From NCBI GenBank assembly GCA_029624765.1, contig JARSSO010000041.1:1-62206 (forward strand): DNA of 62,206 nucleotides, in the 5' to 3' direction. Origin of the DNA: Candidatus Contendibacter sp. (GTDB lineage: Bacteria > Pseudomonadota > Gammaproteobacteria > Competibacterales > Competibacteraceae). Numbering within the stretch: the first letter of the stretch is position 1; every line of letters starts with the position of its first letter. A program made the position numbers and the translations under genes. Below the pieces are notes generated by a model, which saw only the letters and a list, made by a program, of their open reading frames with translations, made no database searches and was not told the origin of the DNA. Below are positions 42,318 to 51,184 of the stretch, in pieces.

Positions 42318-43472
42318 ATGCCTCTCAGCTATTACTCTCCCGCCGAGTGGGACAAGATTTTGACGTTCGCGGCGACCAGGGAAACGCCGTTTCTGGTCGT
42401 GTTGCTGGACAGGGTTCGACGGAAATTCGAGGAATTCCGCGCGGGCTTTCCCGGCGCGAAAATTTATTACGCGGTCAAGGCGAATCCTGGCGATGAATTG
42501 CTGGCCCTGCTGCGGGATTTGGGTTCCTATTTCGACATTGCTTCGATCTATGAACTCGACAAGGCGCTGGTTCTTGGCGTGTCGCCGGAGCGATTGAGTT
42601 TCGGTAATACCATCAAAAAGGCGCGGCACATTCGCGAGGCTTACGACAAGGGAGTCAGGCTTTTCGCGACCGACTGCGAGGCGGATATCCGCAATCTGGC
42701 CAGGGAGGCTCCCGGTTCACGGGTCTTTTTTCGGCTGCTGATGGACGCGGTGACTTCCGATTCCGACTGGCCGCTGTCGCGCAAATTCGGTTGCCAGCCG
42801 CGCATGTTGACGGAACTGGTTTCGTTGGCGGCCAACTTGGGGCTGGACCCTTACGGGGTTTCGTTTCATGTCGGCTCGCAGCAGCGCGAAATTCCGGCCT
42901 GGGACGCGGCGATTGCCCAGGTGAAAATGCTGTTCGAGTGGATGCAGGGAAAGGGCATCCGTCTGAAAGCCATCAACATGGGCGGCGGATTCCCGGCGGA
43001 TTACCTGATCAAATCCAACGCGCTTTCCGTCTACGCCGAGGAAATCAACCGCTACCTCGGTTCGCATTTTGGCGCCGCCGTTCCGGAAATCTATTTGGAG
43101 CCAGGCCGGGGATTGGTGGGCGACGCCGGCGTTCTGGCCAGCGAAGTGGTCCTGATCGCCAAAAAATCCAAAACCGATCTGAAACGCTGGGTCTATACCG
43201 ATGTCGGCGTCTTCAACGGTCTGATGGAAACCATCGACGAATCCATCAAATATCCGGTTTATACCGGCAAGGAGGGCGAGACCGGGGACGTGATCATCGC
43301 CGGACCCACCTGCGACAGCCTGGACATCGTCTACGAGCATTTCAAATATCAACTCCCGTTGTCCCTGGCTATCGGCGACCGGATTTACTGGCTGTCCACC
43401 GGCGCGTATACCGCCTCGTACAGTTCGGTTGAATTCAATGGTTTTCCGCCGCTGGCGACCTATTATTTGTAG
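42318..43472 (+). CDS. Ornithine decarboxylase, fold-type III
   Basis: 384-residue PLP-dependent decarboxylase of the eukaryotic-type ODC family found in many bacteria; makes putrescine from ornithine. PLP lysine Lys54 in IYYAVKANP, SFHVGSQQ, glycine loop NMGGGFP, EPGRGLVGD and active-site Cys332 in GPTCDSLD. Some relatives also accept lysine, and that cannot be excluded here. The ATG follows AAGGAAAAAAC. With the two upstream genes it gives a complete ornithine-to-spermidine route if aspartate semialdehyde is supplied. It is now separated from them by the MITE-like element and a hairpin. Confidence 0.94.
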   Translation: MPLSYYSPAEWDKILTFAATRETPFLVVLLDRVRRKFEEFRAGFPGAKIYYAVKANPGDELLALLRDLGSYFDIASIYELDKALVLGVSPERLSFGNTIKKARHIREAYDKGVRLFATDCEADIRNLAREAPGSRVFFRLLMDAVTSDSDWPLSRKFGCQPRMLTELVSLAANLGLDPYGVSFHVGSQQREIPAWDAAIAQVKMLFEWMQGKGIRLKAINMGGGFPADYLIKSNALSVYAEEINRYLGSHFGAAVPEIYLEPGRGLVGDAGVLASEVVLIAKKSKTDLKRWVYTDVGVFNGLMETIDESIKYPVYTGKEGETGDVIIAGPTCDSLDIVYEHFKYQLPLSLAIGDRIYWLSTGAYTASYSSVEFNGFPPLATYYL

Positions 43473-43531
43473 TCGGGAGTCCGTCCACGTCTTGCGCGGT
43501 TCCCGCTGCGTTCACGGTCGAGGAGAACACG

Positions 43532-44509
43532 ATGTCCAAGGCAATTCGCATTCATCAGTACGGCGGTCCCGAGGCGCTGCGCTGGGAGGAAGTCGAGGTT
43601 GGCGAGCCAGGTCCCGGTCAGCTCCGGGTTCGTCATGGCGCCGTCGGTCTCAACTACATCGATGTCTATCACCGCACCGGTCTGTACCCGTTGCCGGGGT
43701 TGCCCTGGACCTTGGGCATGGAGGGCGCGGGCCGGGTCGAAGCGGTGGGAGAGGGCGTGACCGAGTTCAGGATCGGCGACCGGGTGGCCTACGCCAGCCC
43801 GCCGCCCGGCGCCTACGCCGAGGTCCGGCTGATTCCCGCCGACCGGGTGGTGGCGCTGCCAGACGCCATTGACGACCGCACCGCCGCCGCCATGATGCTG
43901 CAAGGCTTGACCGCCCAGTATCTGCTGCGCCGCACCTATCGGGTGCAGCCCGGCGACGCCATCCTGTTGCACGCCGCCGCTGGCGGGGTCGGGCTGATCG
44001 CCAGCCAGTGGGCGCGGCATCTGGGCGCGACCGTGATCGGCACGGTGGGTAGTGACGCAAAAGCCGAACTGGCCCGCGCTCACGGTTGCCAGCACGTTAT
44101 CGTCTACAGCCGCGAGAATTTTGTGGAGCGGGTTCGCGACATTACCAGCGGGCAGGGCGTGGCGGTGGTTTACGACTCGGTGGGCAAGGAAACCTTCATG
44201 GGTTCGCTGGACTGCCTGCGGCCGTTGGGAATGATGGTCAGTTTCGGCAACGCTTCCGGACCGGTCCCGGCGTTCGAGCCGGGCATTCTGGCCGCCAAGG
44301 GTTCGCTGTTCCTCACTCGCCCCGTCTTGATGACCTATACCGCTCAGCGCTCAGACTTGTTGGCTAGCGCCGCCGAACTGTTCGGGGTGGTCACCGGTGG
44401 CGCGGTGAAAATCGAAGTCCACCAAACCTATCCTCTGGCCGAGGCCGCCCAGGCGCACCGCGATCTGGAAGCGCGCCGGACCACGGGCTCCACCGTGCTG
44501 TTGCCCTGA
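43532..44509 (+). CDS. qor: NADPH:quinone oxidoreductase, Qor-like (zinc-free MDR)
   Basis: 325 residues of the medium-chain dehydrogenase/reductase superfamily, quinone reductase branch. Features: IHQYGGPEALRWEEVE start, VGLNYIDVYHRTGLYP, nucleotide-binding LLHAAAGGVGLIASQWA, and VVYDSVGKETFMGSLDCL. The zinc-ligand residues of alcohol dehydrogenases are absent. Reduces quinones with NADPH by one-electron chemistry in characterised relatives. ATG follows GAGGAG. Forward neighbour hypA is 13 bases away, without an obvious functional link. Confidence 0.92.
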   Translation: MSKAIRIHQYGGPEALRWEEVEVGEPGPGQLRVRHGAVGLNYIDVYHRTGLYPLPGLPWTLGMEGAGRVEAVGEGVTEFRIGDRVAYASPPPGAYAEVRLIPADRVVALPDAIDDRTAAAMMLQGLTAQYLLRRTYRVQPGDAILLHAAAGGVGLIASQWARHLGATVIGTVGSDAKAELARAHGCQHVIVYSRENFVERVRDITSGQGVAVVYDSVGKETFMGSLDCLRPLGMMVSFGNASGPVPAFEPGILAAKGSLFLTRPVLMTYTAQRSDLLASAAELFGVVTGGAVKIEVHQTYPLAEAAQAHRDLEARRTTGSTVLLP

Positions 44510-44522
44510 GCGCGGTCGCGCC

Positions 44523-44864
44523 ATGCACGAACTGTCGCTGTGCATGGAACTGATTCGCGTCATCGAGGAGCAGAACCGCCGCCAGCCGTTCCGCCGGGTG
44601 CGCGCGGTTCGGCTGGCGGTGGGCGCGCTGGCCGGGGTCGAGATCGAGGCGCTGCGGTTCGGATTCACGGTGGCGGCCCAGGGCACGCTGGCCGAGAATG
44701 CCGTGCTGGAGATCGAGCAACCCGCTGGTCAGGCCGTCTGCCTGGACTGTGGCGCGGTGGTGGAGGTGCGCAACCGCGAGGACCCCTGTCCCCGCTGCGG
44801 AGGCTATTTTCCGCAAGTGCGCGGCGGTACGGATCTGCGAGTTGTGGAATTGGAAGTCGAGTAG
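44523..44864 (+). CDS. hypA: Hydrogenase/urease nickel incorporation protein HypA
   Basis: 113-residue nickel metallochaperone. The strictly conserved MHELSL start provides the nickel-binding His2, and the zinc finger is seen as CLDCG...CPRCGG. Delivers nickel to [NiFe]-hydrogenase together with HypB. No other hyp gene or hydrogenase subunit lies in this window, so it is an isolated copy here. It follows qor closely and ends just before a strong bidirectional terminator. Confidence 0.94.
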   Translation: MHELSLCMELIRVIEEQNRRQPFRRVRAVRLAVGALAGVEIEALRFGFTVAAQGTLAENAVLEIEQPAGQAVCLDCGAVVEVRNREDPCPRCGGYFPQVRGGTDLRVVELEVE

Positions 44865-44865
44865 T

Positions 44866-44887
44866 GCCGCCGAACGGCGGCTTTTTC
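44866..44887. terminator. Intrinsic terminator between convergent hypA and HDAC-like genes
   Basis: GCCGCCG (44866-44872), AA loop, CGGCGGC (44875-44881), then TTTTTC. A textbook rho-independent terminator for hypA, beginning two bases after its stop. Confidence 0.88.
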
Positions 44888-44940
44888 TTACGACCCCGCC
44901 GCGTTCTTCCCAGGTTTTCGACGCTCCAGAATGTCCTTGA

Positions 44941-45888
44941 TCAAGGTATGTGGTCTCGCGCCGGTGCCTCCATCAACGCCTTGACATGCGCCGCCACGCT
45001 GGCGGCCAGGGCCGACAGGTTGTAGCCGCCTTCCAGGATGGATACCACCTGGCCCGCGCAGTGGTCGGCCGCGACCTCCAAGATCCGCCGGGTCAGCCAG
45101 GCGTAGTCGTCCTCGCTGAAATTCAACTCCGCCAACGGGTCCATGTGATGGGCGTCGAAACCCGCCGAGATCAGGATCAACTGGGGCTTGAATTCCCGTA
45201 GCGCCGGCTCGATCTCGTGCCGCCAGACATGGCGCAAGTCGGTCGAGCCGCTGCCGGCCAGCAGCGGGATATTGATGATGTTGCCGATCCCGCGTTCGCC
45301 ACGGTGGCCGGTGCCGGGGTAGATATAGGCCTGATGGGTGGAAATGTAGAGATAGCCGGGATCGCGTTCCACCGCCGCCTGGGTGCCGTTGCCGTGGTGC
45401 ACGTCGAAGTCGATGATCGCCACTCGCTTCAGACCGTGAACGGCGCGGGCGTGGGCGGCGCCGATGGCGGCATTGCCGAACAGGCAAAAGCCCATGGCCT
45501 GGTTCGGCTCGGCATGATGGCCCGGTGGGCGGATGGCGCAAAAGGCGTTGCTGGCTTCCCGCCGCAGGACGGTGTCCACCGCCGCGCACACCGCGCCCGC
45601 CGCGCGCAGGGCGGCTTCGCCCGATTGCGGCGACAGGATGGTGTCGCCGTCGAGCGCGAAATGACCCTGCCGGGGCACGCGGGCAAAAATCCGTTCGACG
45701 TAGGCTGGGGGGTGGATGCGGGTCAGTTGTTCGGCGGTGGCCTGGGGAGCGTCCCGCCATTCCAGAGCGGCGAACGGCGCGGCGCGCAGGGCGTTGAGAA
45801 TCGCGGTCAATCGAGCCGGGGATTCCGGGTGGCCAAAGCCTGTATCGTGTTCCAGACAGGCCGGATGGGTGTAGAGCAGGGTGGTCAT
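44941..45888 (-). CDS. Histone deacetylase family protein (acetylpolyamine/acetoin-utilisation-like)
   Basis: 315 residues of the arginase/deacetylase fold. Zinc and catalytic motifs: RPPGHHAEPNQAMGFCLFGN (paired His), IIDFDVHHGNGTQ (Asp and His zinc ligands), SAGFDAHHMDPLA (Asp ligand), and EGGYNL near the end. Bacterial members deacetylate small molecules such as acetylpolyamines or proteins; a polyamine link is plausible since polyamine genes lie 2-5 kb away, but it is only circumstantial. Its ATG overlaps the stop of the upstream CBS gene (ATGA), so translation is coupled. Confidence 0.93.
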   Translation of the reverse strand: MTTLLYTHPACLEHDTGFGHPESPARLTAILNALRAAPFAALEWRDAPQATAEQLTRIHPPAYVERIFARVPRQGHFALDGDTILSPQSGEAALRAAGAVCAAVDTVLRREASNAFCAIRPPGHHAEPNQAMGFCLFGNAAIGAAHARAVHGLKRVAIIDFDVHHGNGTQAAVERDPGYLYISTHQAYIYPGTGHRGERGIGNIINIPLLAGSGSTDLRHVWRHEIEPALREFKPQLILISAGFDAHHMDPLAELNFSEDDYAWLTRRILEVAADHCAGQVVSILEGGYNLSALAASVAAHVKALMEAPARDHIP

Positions 45889-46343
45889 GACGGCGAGTCC
45901 TGGTGGAGCGGGATTTCGTGTTGAATCGTCGCCCGGCGCAGCGCCTTCAACACGTCCTGGCGGGCGACGATGCCGATCAGCAGGCCGTTTTCCACCACCG
46001 GCAGGCTCTTGGTGCGCATCTCCACTAGCTTTTGCAGCAGGCGGCTGAGCGGCAGGCGCGGCTCGACGCTGACCGGATCGCGGGTCATCACCGCCTCGGC
46101 GGGCTGTTCCATGATGGTGTCGTAGTGCGGCGCCAGCGCGTGGGCGTCGAGACTGAACGCCTTGAGCAAATCGAACTTGGTCAGGATGCCGAGCAGGTGG
46201 CGCTGGTCGTCCACCACCGGCACTCCGTTGAAATCGTGGTTTTCGAATATTTCCTCGACCTCGCGTAACCGGGCATTGGGACCGATGGCGATGGGATCGG
46301 CGGTCATGGCGTCGCGAACTTCGTATTTCAGAAATTCATACAT
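45885..46343 (-). CDS. CBS-domain pair protein
   Basis: 152 residues with two CBS units: VRDAMTADPIAIGPNARL...GVPVVDDQRHLLGILTKFD and VMTRDPVSVEPRLPLSRLL...SLPVVENGLLIGIVARQDVL. Probably a nucleotide sensor. The start MYEFLKYEVRDAM (46343) is chosen; upstream in-frame residues are not CBS-like. Four-base ATGA overlap with the HDAC-family gene implies that the two products are made together, perhaps with the CBS protein modulating the deacetylase. Confidence 0.85.
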   Translation of the reverse strand: MYEFLKYEVRDAMTADPIAIGPNARLREVEEIFENHDFNGVPVVDDQRHLLGILTKFDLLKAFSLDAHALAPHYDTIMEQPAEAVMTRDPVSVEPRLPLSRLLQKLVEMRTKSLPVVENGLLIGIVARQDVLKALRRATIQHEIPLHQDSPS

Positions 46344-46480
46344 GTCGGATGATCCTGGAGCGGGGCGGGGCGGCGAGATCACGCCCGCGCGGGTTATGGC
46401 GATAACTCGGTGCATTTTAGGGCCAAGGCGCGGGTCTGTCTGGATCATTCCGGTGGTTCGCGCCATCGGACGAGCGGGTT

Positions 46481-47458
46481 TCACGCGACGTTCGGAATTT
46501 GCCGCAACGCCGCCGCCAGCACCTCCACGCCCGCGCCGCGCCGGTGAACGTGCTCGCTGAGATACCGTCGCCAGGCCCGCGCGCCCGGAATACCCTGAAA
46601 CAGACCCAGGACGTGCCGGGTCATGGCCTGCAAGGGCGTTCCCCGCCGCATCTGGGCTTCGACATAGGGCAGAAACCCCTCGATGACCTGGCGGCGACTC
46701 GGCGACGGGGCGCTGGAACCGAAAAACCGCCGGTCCATCTCAGCCAGCAGATAGGGATTCTCGTAGGCGGCGCGACCGATCATCACGCCGTCCACCCCCG
46801 GCAGCGAATCCGCGATCTGCTCCAAAGTGGTCAGCCCGCCGTTGAGGATGATCGTCAAGCCGGGAAAATCCCGCTTGAGCCGGTAAACGACGTCGTGGCG
46901 CAACGGCGGGATTTCCCGGTTTTCCCTGGGGCTCAGGCCGCGCAGCCAGGCTTTGCGGGCGTGAATGATGAAGACCTCGCAACCGCCGCTGGCGACCCGG
47001 CCGATGAAATCCACCAGCGCCTCGTAGGAATCGCGGTCGTCGATGCCGATGCGGGTCTTCACCGTGACTGGCAGGGCTACCACCGCCCGCATCGCCGCCA
47101 CGCCGGCGGCCACCAAATCCGGTTCGGCCATCAGACATGCGCCGAATCGGCCCGATTGCACCCGGTCGCTGGGACAGCCGACGTTCAGGTTCACTTCGTC
47201 GTAATCGAACTCGGCGGCGACGCGGGCGGACCGGGCCAGTTCGGCGGGATCGCTGCCGCCCAGTTGCAGCGCCAGGGGATGCTCAGCAGGGTCGTAAGCT
47301 AGCAGCCTTTCGGGATTTCCGCGCAACACCGCGCCAGTGGTGGCCATTTCGGTGTAGAGCAACGTGCGCCGGGTCAACAGCCGCAGGAAAAACCGGCAGT
47401 GCCGGTCAGTCCAGTCCAGCATCGGGGCGACGGCGATCCGGCGGTCGAGAAGCCGCAT
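46481..47458 (-). CDS. dusA: tRNA-dihydrouridine(20/20a) synthase DusA
   Basis: 325-residue FMN enzyme that reduces uridine 20/20a in the tRNA D-loop. Close match to E. coli DusA: SVAPMLDWTD-like start (VAPMLDWTDRHCRFFLRLL), LQLGGSDPAELA, NLNVGCPSDRVQSGRFGACL with the catalytic Cys, FIIHARKAWLRGLSPRENR, and LGLFQGIPGARAWRRYLSE. The GLSP/ENREIPPL segment is specific to DusA over DusB and DusC. Its ATG overlaps the stop of the dienelactone hydrolase gene (TGATG), so a much longer frame upstream is not part of the protein. Confidence 0.96.
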   Translation of the reverse strand: MRLLDRRIAVAPMLDWTDRHCRFFLRLLTRRTLLYTEMATTGAVLRGNPERLLAYDPAEHPLALQLGGSDPAELARSARVAAEFDYDEVNLNVGCPSDRVQSGRFGACLMAEPDLVAAGVAAMRAVVALPVTVKTRIGIDDRDSYEALVDFIGRVASGGCEVFIIHARKAWLRGLSPRENREIPPLRHDVVYRLKRDFPGLTIILNGGLTTLEQIADSLPGVDGVMIGRAAYENPYLLAEMDRRFFGSSAPSPSRRQVIEGFLPYVEAQMRRGTPLQAMTRHVLGLFQGIPGARAWRRYLSEHVHRRGAGVEVLAAALRQIPNVA

Positions 47459-48246
47459 CAAGACTTGGCGAACAACTCGGTGAAAAATTGCCGCATCGCG
47501 GCCCAGGAGCGGGTGTCGGCCGAGGCGTTGTAGGCCGCGCCCTTGCTGTTGTCGCCGCCATGGGCGGGATTGGTGAAGCCATGCACCGCTCCGCCATAGG
47601 CGATCAACTGCCAGTCGACGCCCGCCGCGCGCATTTCCTGTTCGAACGCAGCCACCTGATCCGCCGGCACGTAGGGATCGTCGGCCCCGTGCAGCGCCAG
47701 CACTTTGGCGCGAATGTTTTTCGCGTCTTGCGGCGTGGGCGTATCCAGACCGCCATGGAAGCTGACGACACCGGCCAGGTCCGCTCCACTCCGGGCCAGT
47801 TCCAGCACGGCGACCCCGCCGAAACAGTAGCCAATGGCGGCGACCTTGTCCCCGGCCACGCCCGGCTGGGCCTTGAGGGCCGCCAGACCGGCGGCGGTCC
47901 GCGCTCGCAACAGGGGGCGATCTTTCTTGTATGTCCCGGACAGCGCGCCCGCTTCCTTGGCGTCGGTAACCGTCTTGCCGTCGCCGTAGATGTCGGCGGC
48001 GAAGGCGACGTAACCCAGTTCCGCCAGTTGTTCGGCGCGGCGCTTGGCGTAATCGTTCAATCCCTTCCATTCATGCACGACCAGCACGCCCGGCAGCGGC
48101 CCCTTGGCGTCCTTGGGGTAGGCCAGATAACCGACCAGCCGGGTATCGCCCTGCCGGTATTCGACCGGTTTGGTTTCGATGGTGGCGGCCTGAACCAGGG
48201 CCGGCGCCAGCCCGCTCAGCAACAGCAACAGTAACGCGCGTAGCAT
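47458..48246 (-). CDS. Exported dienelactone hydrolase family protein
   Basis: 262 residues, starting with a Sec signal peptide (MLRALLLLLLSGLAPALVQA). Alpha/beta hydrolase with Cys nucleophile in IGYCFGGVAVLE, Asp in LHGADDPYVP and His in GGAVHGFTNP, the Cys-Asp-His triad of dienelactone hydrolases. It probably acts in the periplasm on esters or lactones; the natural substrate is unknown. Overlaps dusA by one base and lies 73 bases after pyrD. Confidence 0.9.
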   Translation of the reverse strand: MLRALLLLLLSGLAPALVQAATIETKPVEYRQGDTRLVGYLAYPKDAKGPLPGVLVVHEWKGLNDYAKRRAEQLAELGYVAFAADIYGDGKTVTDAKEAGALSGTYKKDRPLLRARTAAGLAALKAQPGVAGDKVAAIGYCFGGVAVLELARSGADLAGVVSFHGGLDTPTPQDAKNIRAKVLALHGADDPYVPADQVAAFEQEMRAAGVDWQLIAYGGAVHGFTNPAHGGDNSKGAAYNASADTRSWAAMRQFFTELFAKS

Positions 48247-48319
48247 CGTTGGCTCCTTTCGGTGGGAAGAGTAATGGAGTTGGAGTGGGTCGGCGCGGCG
48301 ACAAGTTCCCCGCGCCCGT

Positions 48320-49336
48320 TCAACGCAGGGCCTGAATCGCCTCCCGGATCAATTCCGGGCCGCGATAGATGAAGCCGGTATACAATTGCACCAGACTGGC
48401 GCCGGCCGCGATCTTGGCGGCGGCGTCGGCCCCGCTCAGGATACCGCCCACGGCGATGATCGGCAGCTTGTCCGCCAAAATGTCCCGCAACCGCGCGACG
48501 ACGGCGGTGGAACGGGCCATCAACGGCGCGCCGCTCAGACCGCCGGCTTCTTGCGCATGAGGCAGATTTTCCACGCCAGCGCGGGAAAACGTAGTGTTGG
48601 TGGCGATGACGGCGTCCAGTTCGTGCCGGAGCAACGCCTGGCCCACGATGGGCAGGTCGGCGTCGGCGATGTCCGGGGCGATCTTGAGCGCCAGCGGCGC
48701 GTAGCGGCCGTGTTCGACCGCCAGCCGAGCCTGCTCGGTCTTCAGGGCTTCCAGCAACCGGTCCAGCGCCGCCCCGTATTGCAGATCGCGCAAGCCGGGC
48801 GTGTTGGGCGAGGAGATGTTGACCGCGACATAGCTGGCCCAGGGATAGACCTTGCGCAGGCCCAGCAGGTAATCGTCGACGGCGCGCTCGACCGGCGTGT
48901 CGGCGTTCTTGCCGATGTTGATCCCCAGGACGCCTTGGCCACAGGTGCGGCGCACCCGCTCCACCAGCCGATCCACGCCCTGATTGTTGAAGCCCATCCG
49001 GTTGATCAATGCCTGGGCGTCCGGCAGGCGGAACATGCGGGGCTTGGGATTGCCGGGCTGGGGGCGGGGGGTGACGGTGCCGACCTCGACGAAACCGAAT
49101 CCCAGTGCCCGCCAGATAGCGATGCACTCGCCGTCCTTGTCCAACCCCGCCGCCAGACCGACCGGATTGGGAAAATCGATGCCCATGACCCGGCGCGGCG
49201 CGTTGGGGGTACCCAGCGCCGCGATTCGAGCCAGCACGCCCGCGCCCGGCAGGCACAGCAGCGTCCGGGTCCAGTCGTGGGCGGTCTCCGGGTTGAATTG
49301 AAACAGAAGTGCGCGGAGTGGCAAGTAGTAGTCCAT
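48320..49336 (-). CDS. pyrD: Dihydroorotate dehydrogenase (quinone), class 2
   Basis: Fourth step of pyrimidine biosynthesis, oxidising dihydroorotate with membrane quinone as acceptor. 338 residues. Class 2 features: an N-terminal amphipathic helix region for membrane docking ([19 protein letters not shown]), FMN-contacting [20 protein letters not shown], catalytic Ser in [22 protein letters not shown] and [14 protein letters not shown]. Start [11 protein letters not shown] at 49336 is the family start; the upstream frame to 49444 is unrelated. Confidence 0.96.
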   Translation of the reverse strand: MDYYLPLRALLFQFNPETAHDWTRTLLCLPGAGVLARIAALGTPNAPRRVMGIDFPNPVGLAAGLDKDGECIAIWRALGFGFVEVGTVTPRPQPGNPKPRMFRLPDAQALINRMGFNNQGVDRLVERVRRTCGQGVLGINIGKNADTPVERAVDDYLLGLRKVYPWASYVAVNISSPNTPGLRDLQYGAALDRLLEALKTEQARLAVEHGRYAPLALKIAPDIADADLPIVGQALLRHELDAVIATNTTFSRAGVENLPHAQEAGGLSGAPLMARSTAVVARLRDILADKLPIIAVGGILSGADAAAKIAAGASLVQLYTGFIYRGPELIREAIQALR

Positions 49337-49734
49337 GGGAAGTCCCGGCTGATTGAGGGAATTGAACGCGCGTTCGTGGATGGTCGAATCTGCTTCGTAG
49401 TTAAATGGTGACAGTCGACAACGATCCTGATACCATGAATCCAAAGCTTATCACGTATGCGATTTAACGCGCTTTCAATGACGACATCACCTGTGGTTTA
49501 ATGGCCACAAATGTCACATGGAGCGGTAAGCTGTCTGGGAAATGACCCGTTTGACAAGGCGTGCGGGTCAACCATTTCCCCTGATGGCCACCATGGAGTC
49601 CATCGGCCGAAGGATCGTCGCGGGGCGCGAAGGTCCGTACCATCCGCACACGATGTTCGATGCCTTTCGATTTTTTGGAGCCGCGGGGTCTTGAGACCCC
49701 AGCGAATGAGCAAACTGGCCTGGGTGGAGAAATA
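49337..49734. other. Divergent control region between pyrD and the enhancer-binding-type regulator
   Basis: About 398 bases without a supported gene. It holds an inverted repeat TGTGG-N8-CCACA (49492-49509) that could be an operator, and a short GC hairpin GGGGTC-TTGA-GACCCC (49685-49700) 35 bases before the regulator start. No sigma-54 consensus (TGGCAC-N5-TTGC) was found. Confidence 0.35.
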
Positions 49735-51078
49735 ATGCGCAAGCTGTTGGTTTTGAGCACCGCTGCCGTCGAGGAAGAATTCGTCCAAAAGATTTCCGCG
49801 GCGGATTGGGAGGTTTACTGGACGCAGGACCCGGGTCAGGCCCGAGTTCTGTTGACGGAACAGTCGTTCCGGGTCGGTTTGGCGCTGTTGTTCAGTTGCG
49901 AACCGGAACGGTCCATCCAATGGGTGATTGATCTGATGCTGGCCCGGCGCAAGATGCAGTGGGTCGTGGCGTTGCCGCGACCCTGCGTGGAGCGCAAGCT
50001 GCTCTCCGGGATCATCGCCGAACGCTGCTACGATTATCATACGCTGCCCGTCGACGCCCAACGCCTGACGGTGACGCTGGGCCATGCCTACGGCATGTCG
50101 GAACTGACTGAAACCCATTTGCGCCAACAGCGCGAAGCCGAGACCCAGTATGGCTTGATCGGCAACAGTTCGGTGATGCAATCGCTGTTCCGGGGCATTC
50201 AAAAAGCGGCCGAAGTGGATGTGCCGGTCCTGATCACCGGTGAAATCGGCACCGGCAAGGAGCAGGCGGCGCGCGCGATCCATGAAAATTCGTCCCGGGC
50301 GGCGGGGCCTTTCGTGGTGGTCAATTGCGAGGCGCTGGTTATCGATCTCATTCAATCCGAATTGTTCGGGCATGAAAAGGGTGCGTTCGCCGGCGCCGGC
50401 GAGCGTCGAATCGGACAGATCGAAGCGGCCGCCGGGGGGACCTTGTTCCTCGACGAGGTTGGCAATCTCGGGCCGGAAGTGCAGGCCAACCTGCTGCGGT
50501 TCCTGGAGGAAAAGAAGATTCGGCGACTCGGCGGCACCAAGCCGATTCCCACCAATGTCCGGGTGATCACCGCCACCCACACCAAGATCGAGCAGTCGCT
50601 GCGCGACGGCCGGTTTCGCGAGGATCTCTTCTATCGTCTGAACGTCCTGCATCTGCGGGTGCCCACCCTGCGCGAACGCCGGGGCGACGTGGAGTTGCTG
50701 GCCCGCTATTTCTTCAACAAATTCTCCGCCGAGGTCAAGACGGTCGCCAAGGGCTTCAGCCGGGACGCTTTGGAGGTGATCAATCGCTACGACTGGCCGG
50801 GCAATGTTCGCGAACTGATGAATCGGGTGCGTCGCGCGGTGCTGTTGAGCGATGGACCCTATATCTCCCCCGCCGATCTGGAACTGGAGCGGCGTTCGCT
50901 GGGGCGGGGCTTCGTCACCCTGGACGAGGCGCGGATGGCGGCCGACCGCGAGGTCATCCAGGCCACGCTGTTGCGGACCCGCTTCAACATCGCCCGCGCC
51001 GCTCAGGAGTTGAGCGTGTCGCGCATGACCTTGTACCGATTGATGGAAAAGTACGACATCCGTCGCGACAGTCTTTAG
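49735..51078 (+). CDS. Bacterial enhancer-binding-type regulator with degenerate GAFTGA loop (VpsR/FleQ-like plan)
   Basis: 447 residues. N-terminal ~120 residues form a receiver-like domain that lacks a recognisable phosphoacceptor Asp. The AAA+ domain has Walker A GEIGTGKE, Walker B GGTLFLDEVGN and arginine-finger region FREDLFYRLNVL. The loop that contacts sigma-54 reads GAFAGA instead of GAFTGA. C-terminal Fis-type HTH: ARAAQELSVSRMTLYRLMEK. The invariant Thr is important for sigma-54 contact in studied activators, so this protein may work sigma-54-independently, as VpsR does. It follows a 398-base control region divergent from pyrD and ends at a strong terminator before uvrC. Confidence 0.87.
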   Translation: MRKLLVLSTAAVEEEFVQKISAADWEVYWTQDPGQARVLLTEQSFRVGLALLFSCEPERSIQWVIDLMLARRKMQWVVALPRPCVERKLLSGIIAERCYDYHTLPVDAQRLTVTLGHAYGMSELTETHLRQQREAETQYGLIGNSSVMQSLFRGIQKAAEVDVPVLITGEIGTGKEQAARAIHENSSRAAGPFVVVNCEALVIDLIQSELFGHEKGAFAGAGERRIGQIEAAAGGTLFLDEVGNLGPEVQANLLRFLEEKKIRRLGGTKPIPTNVRVITATHTKIEQSLRDGRFREDLFYRLNVLHLRVPTLRERRGDVELLARYFFNKFSAEVKTVAKGFSRDALEVINRYDWPGNVRELMNRVRRAVLLSDGPYISPADLELERRSLGRGFVTLDEARMAADREVIQATLLRTRFNIARAAQELSVSRMTLYRLMEKYDIRRDSL

Positions 51079-51103
51079 GATGCCCTGAAGCGGATGAAAG
51101 GGG

Positions 51104-51128
51104 AACGCCGGTTCGTGCCGGCGTTTTT
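51104..51128 (+). terminator. Intrinsic terminator after the regulator gene
   Basis: AACGCCGG (51104-51111), a six-base loop, CCGGCGTT (51118-51125), running into TTTTT. It separates the regulator transcript from uvrC, which starts at 51185. Confidence 0.85.
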
Positions 51129-51184
51129 CGAATCGGGCTGGGCCGCCGGTTCCAGCCAGCCCTCCGGCGGGGTCCCACGGCAGC

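Noticed and set aside
47459..48070. Long upstream extension of dusA on the minus strand
   Set aside because: The extra 203 codons are a shadow of the dienelactone hydrolase gene; family alignment starts at MRLLDRRIAVAPML.
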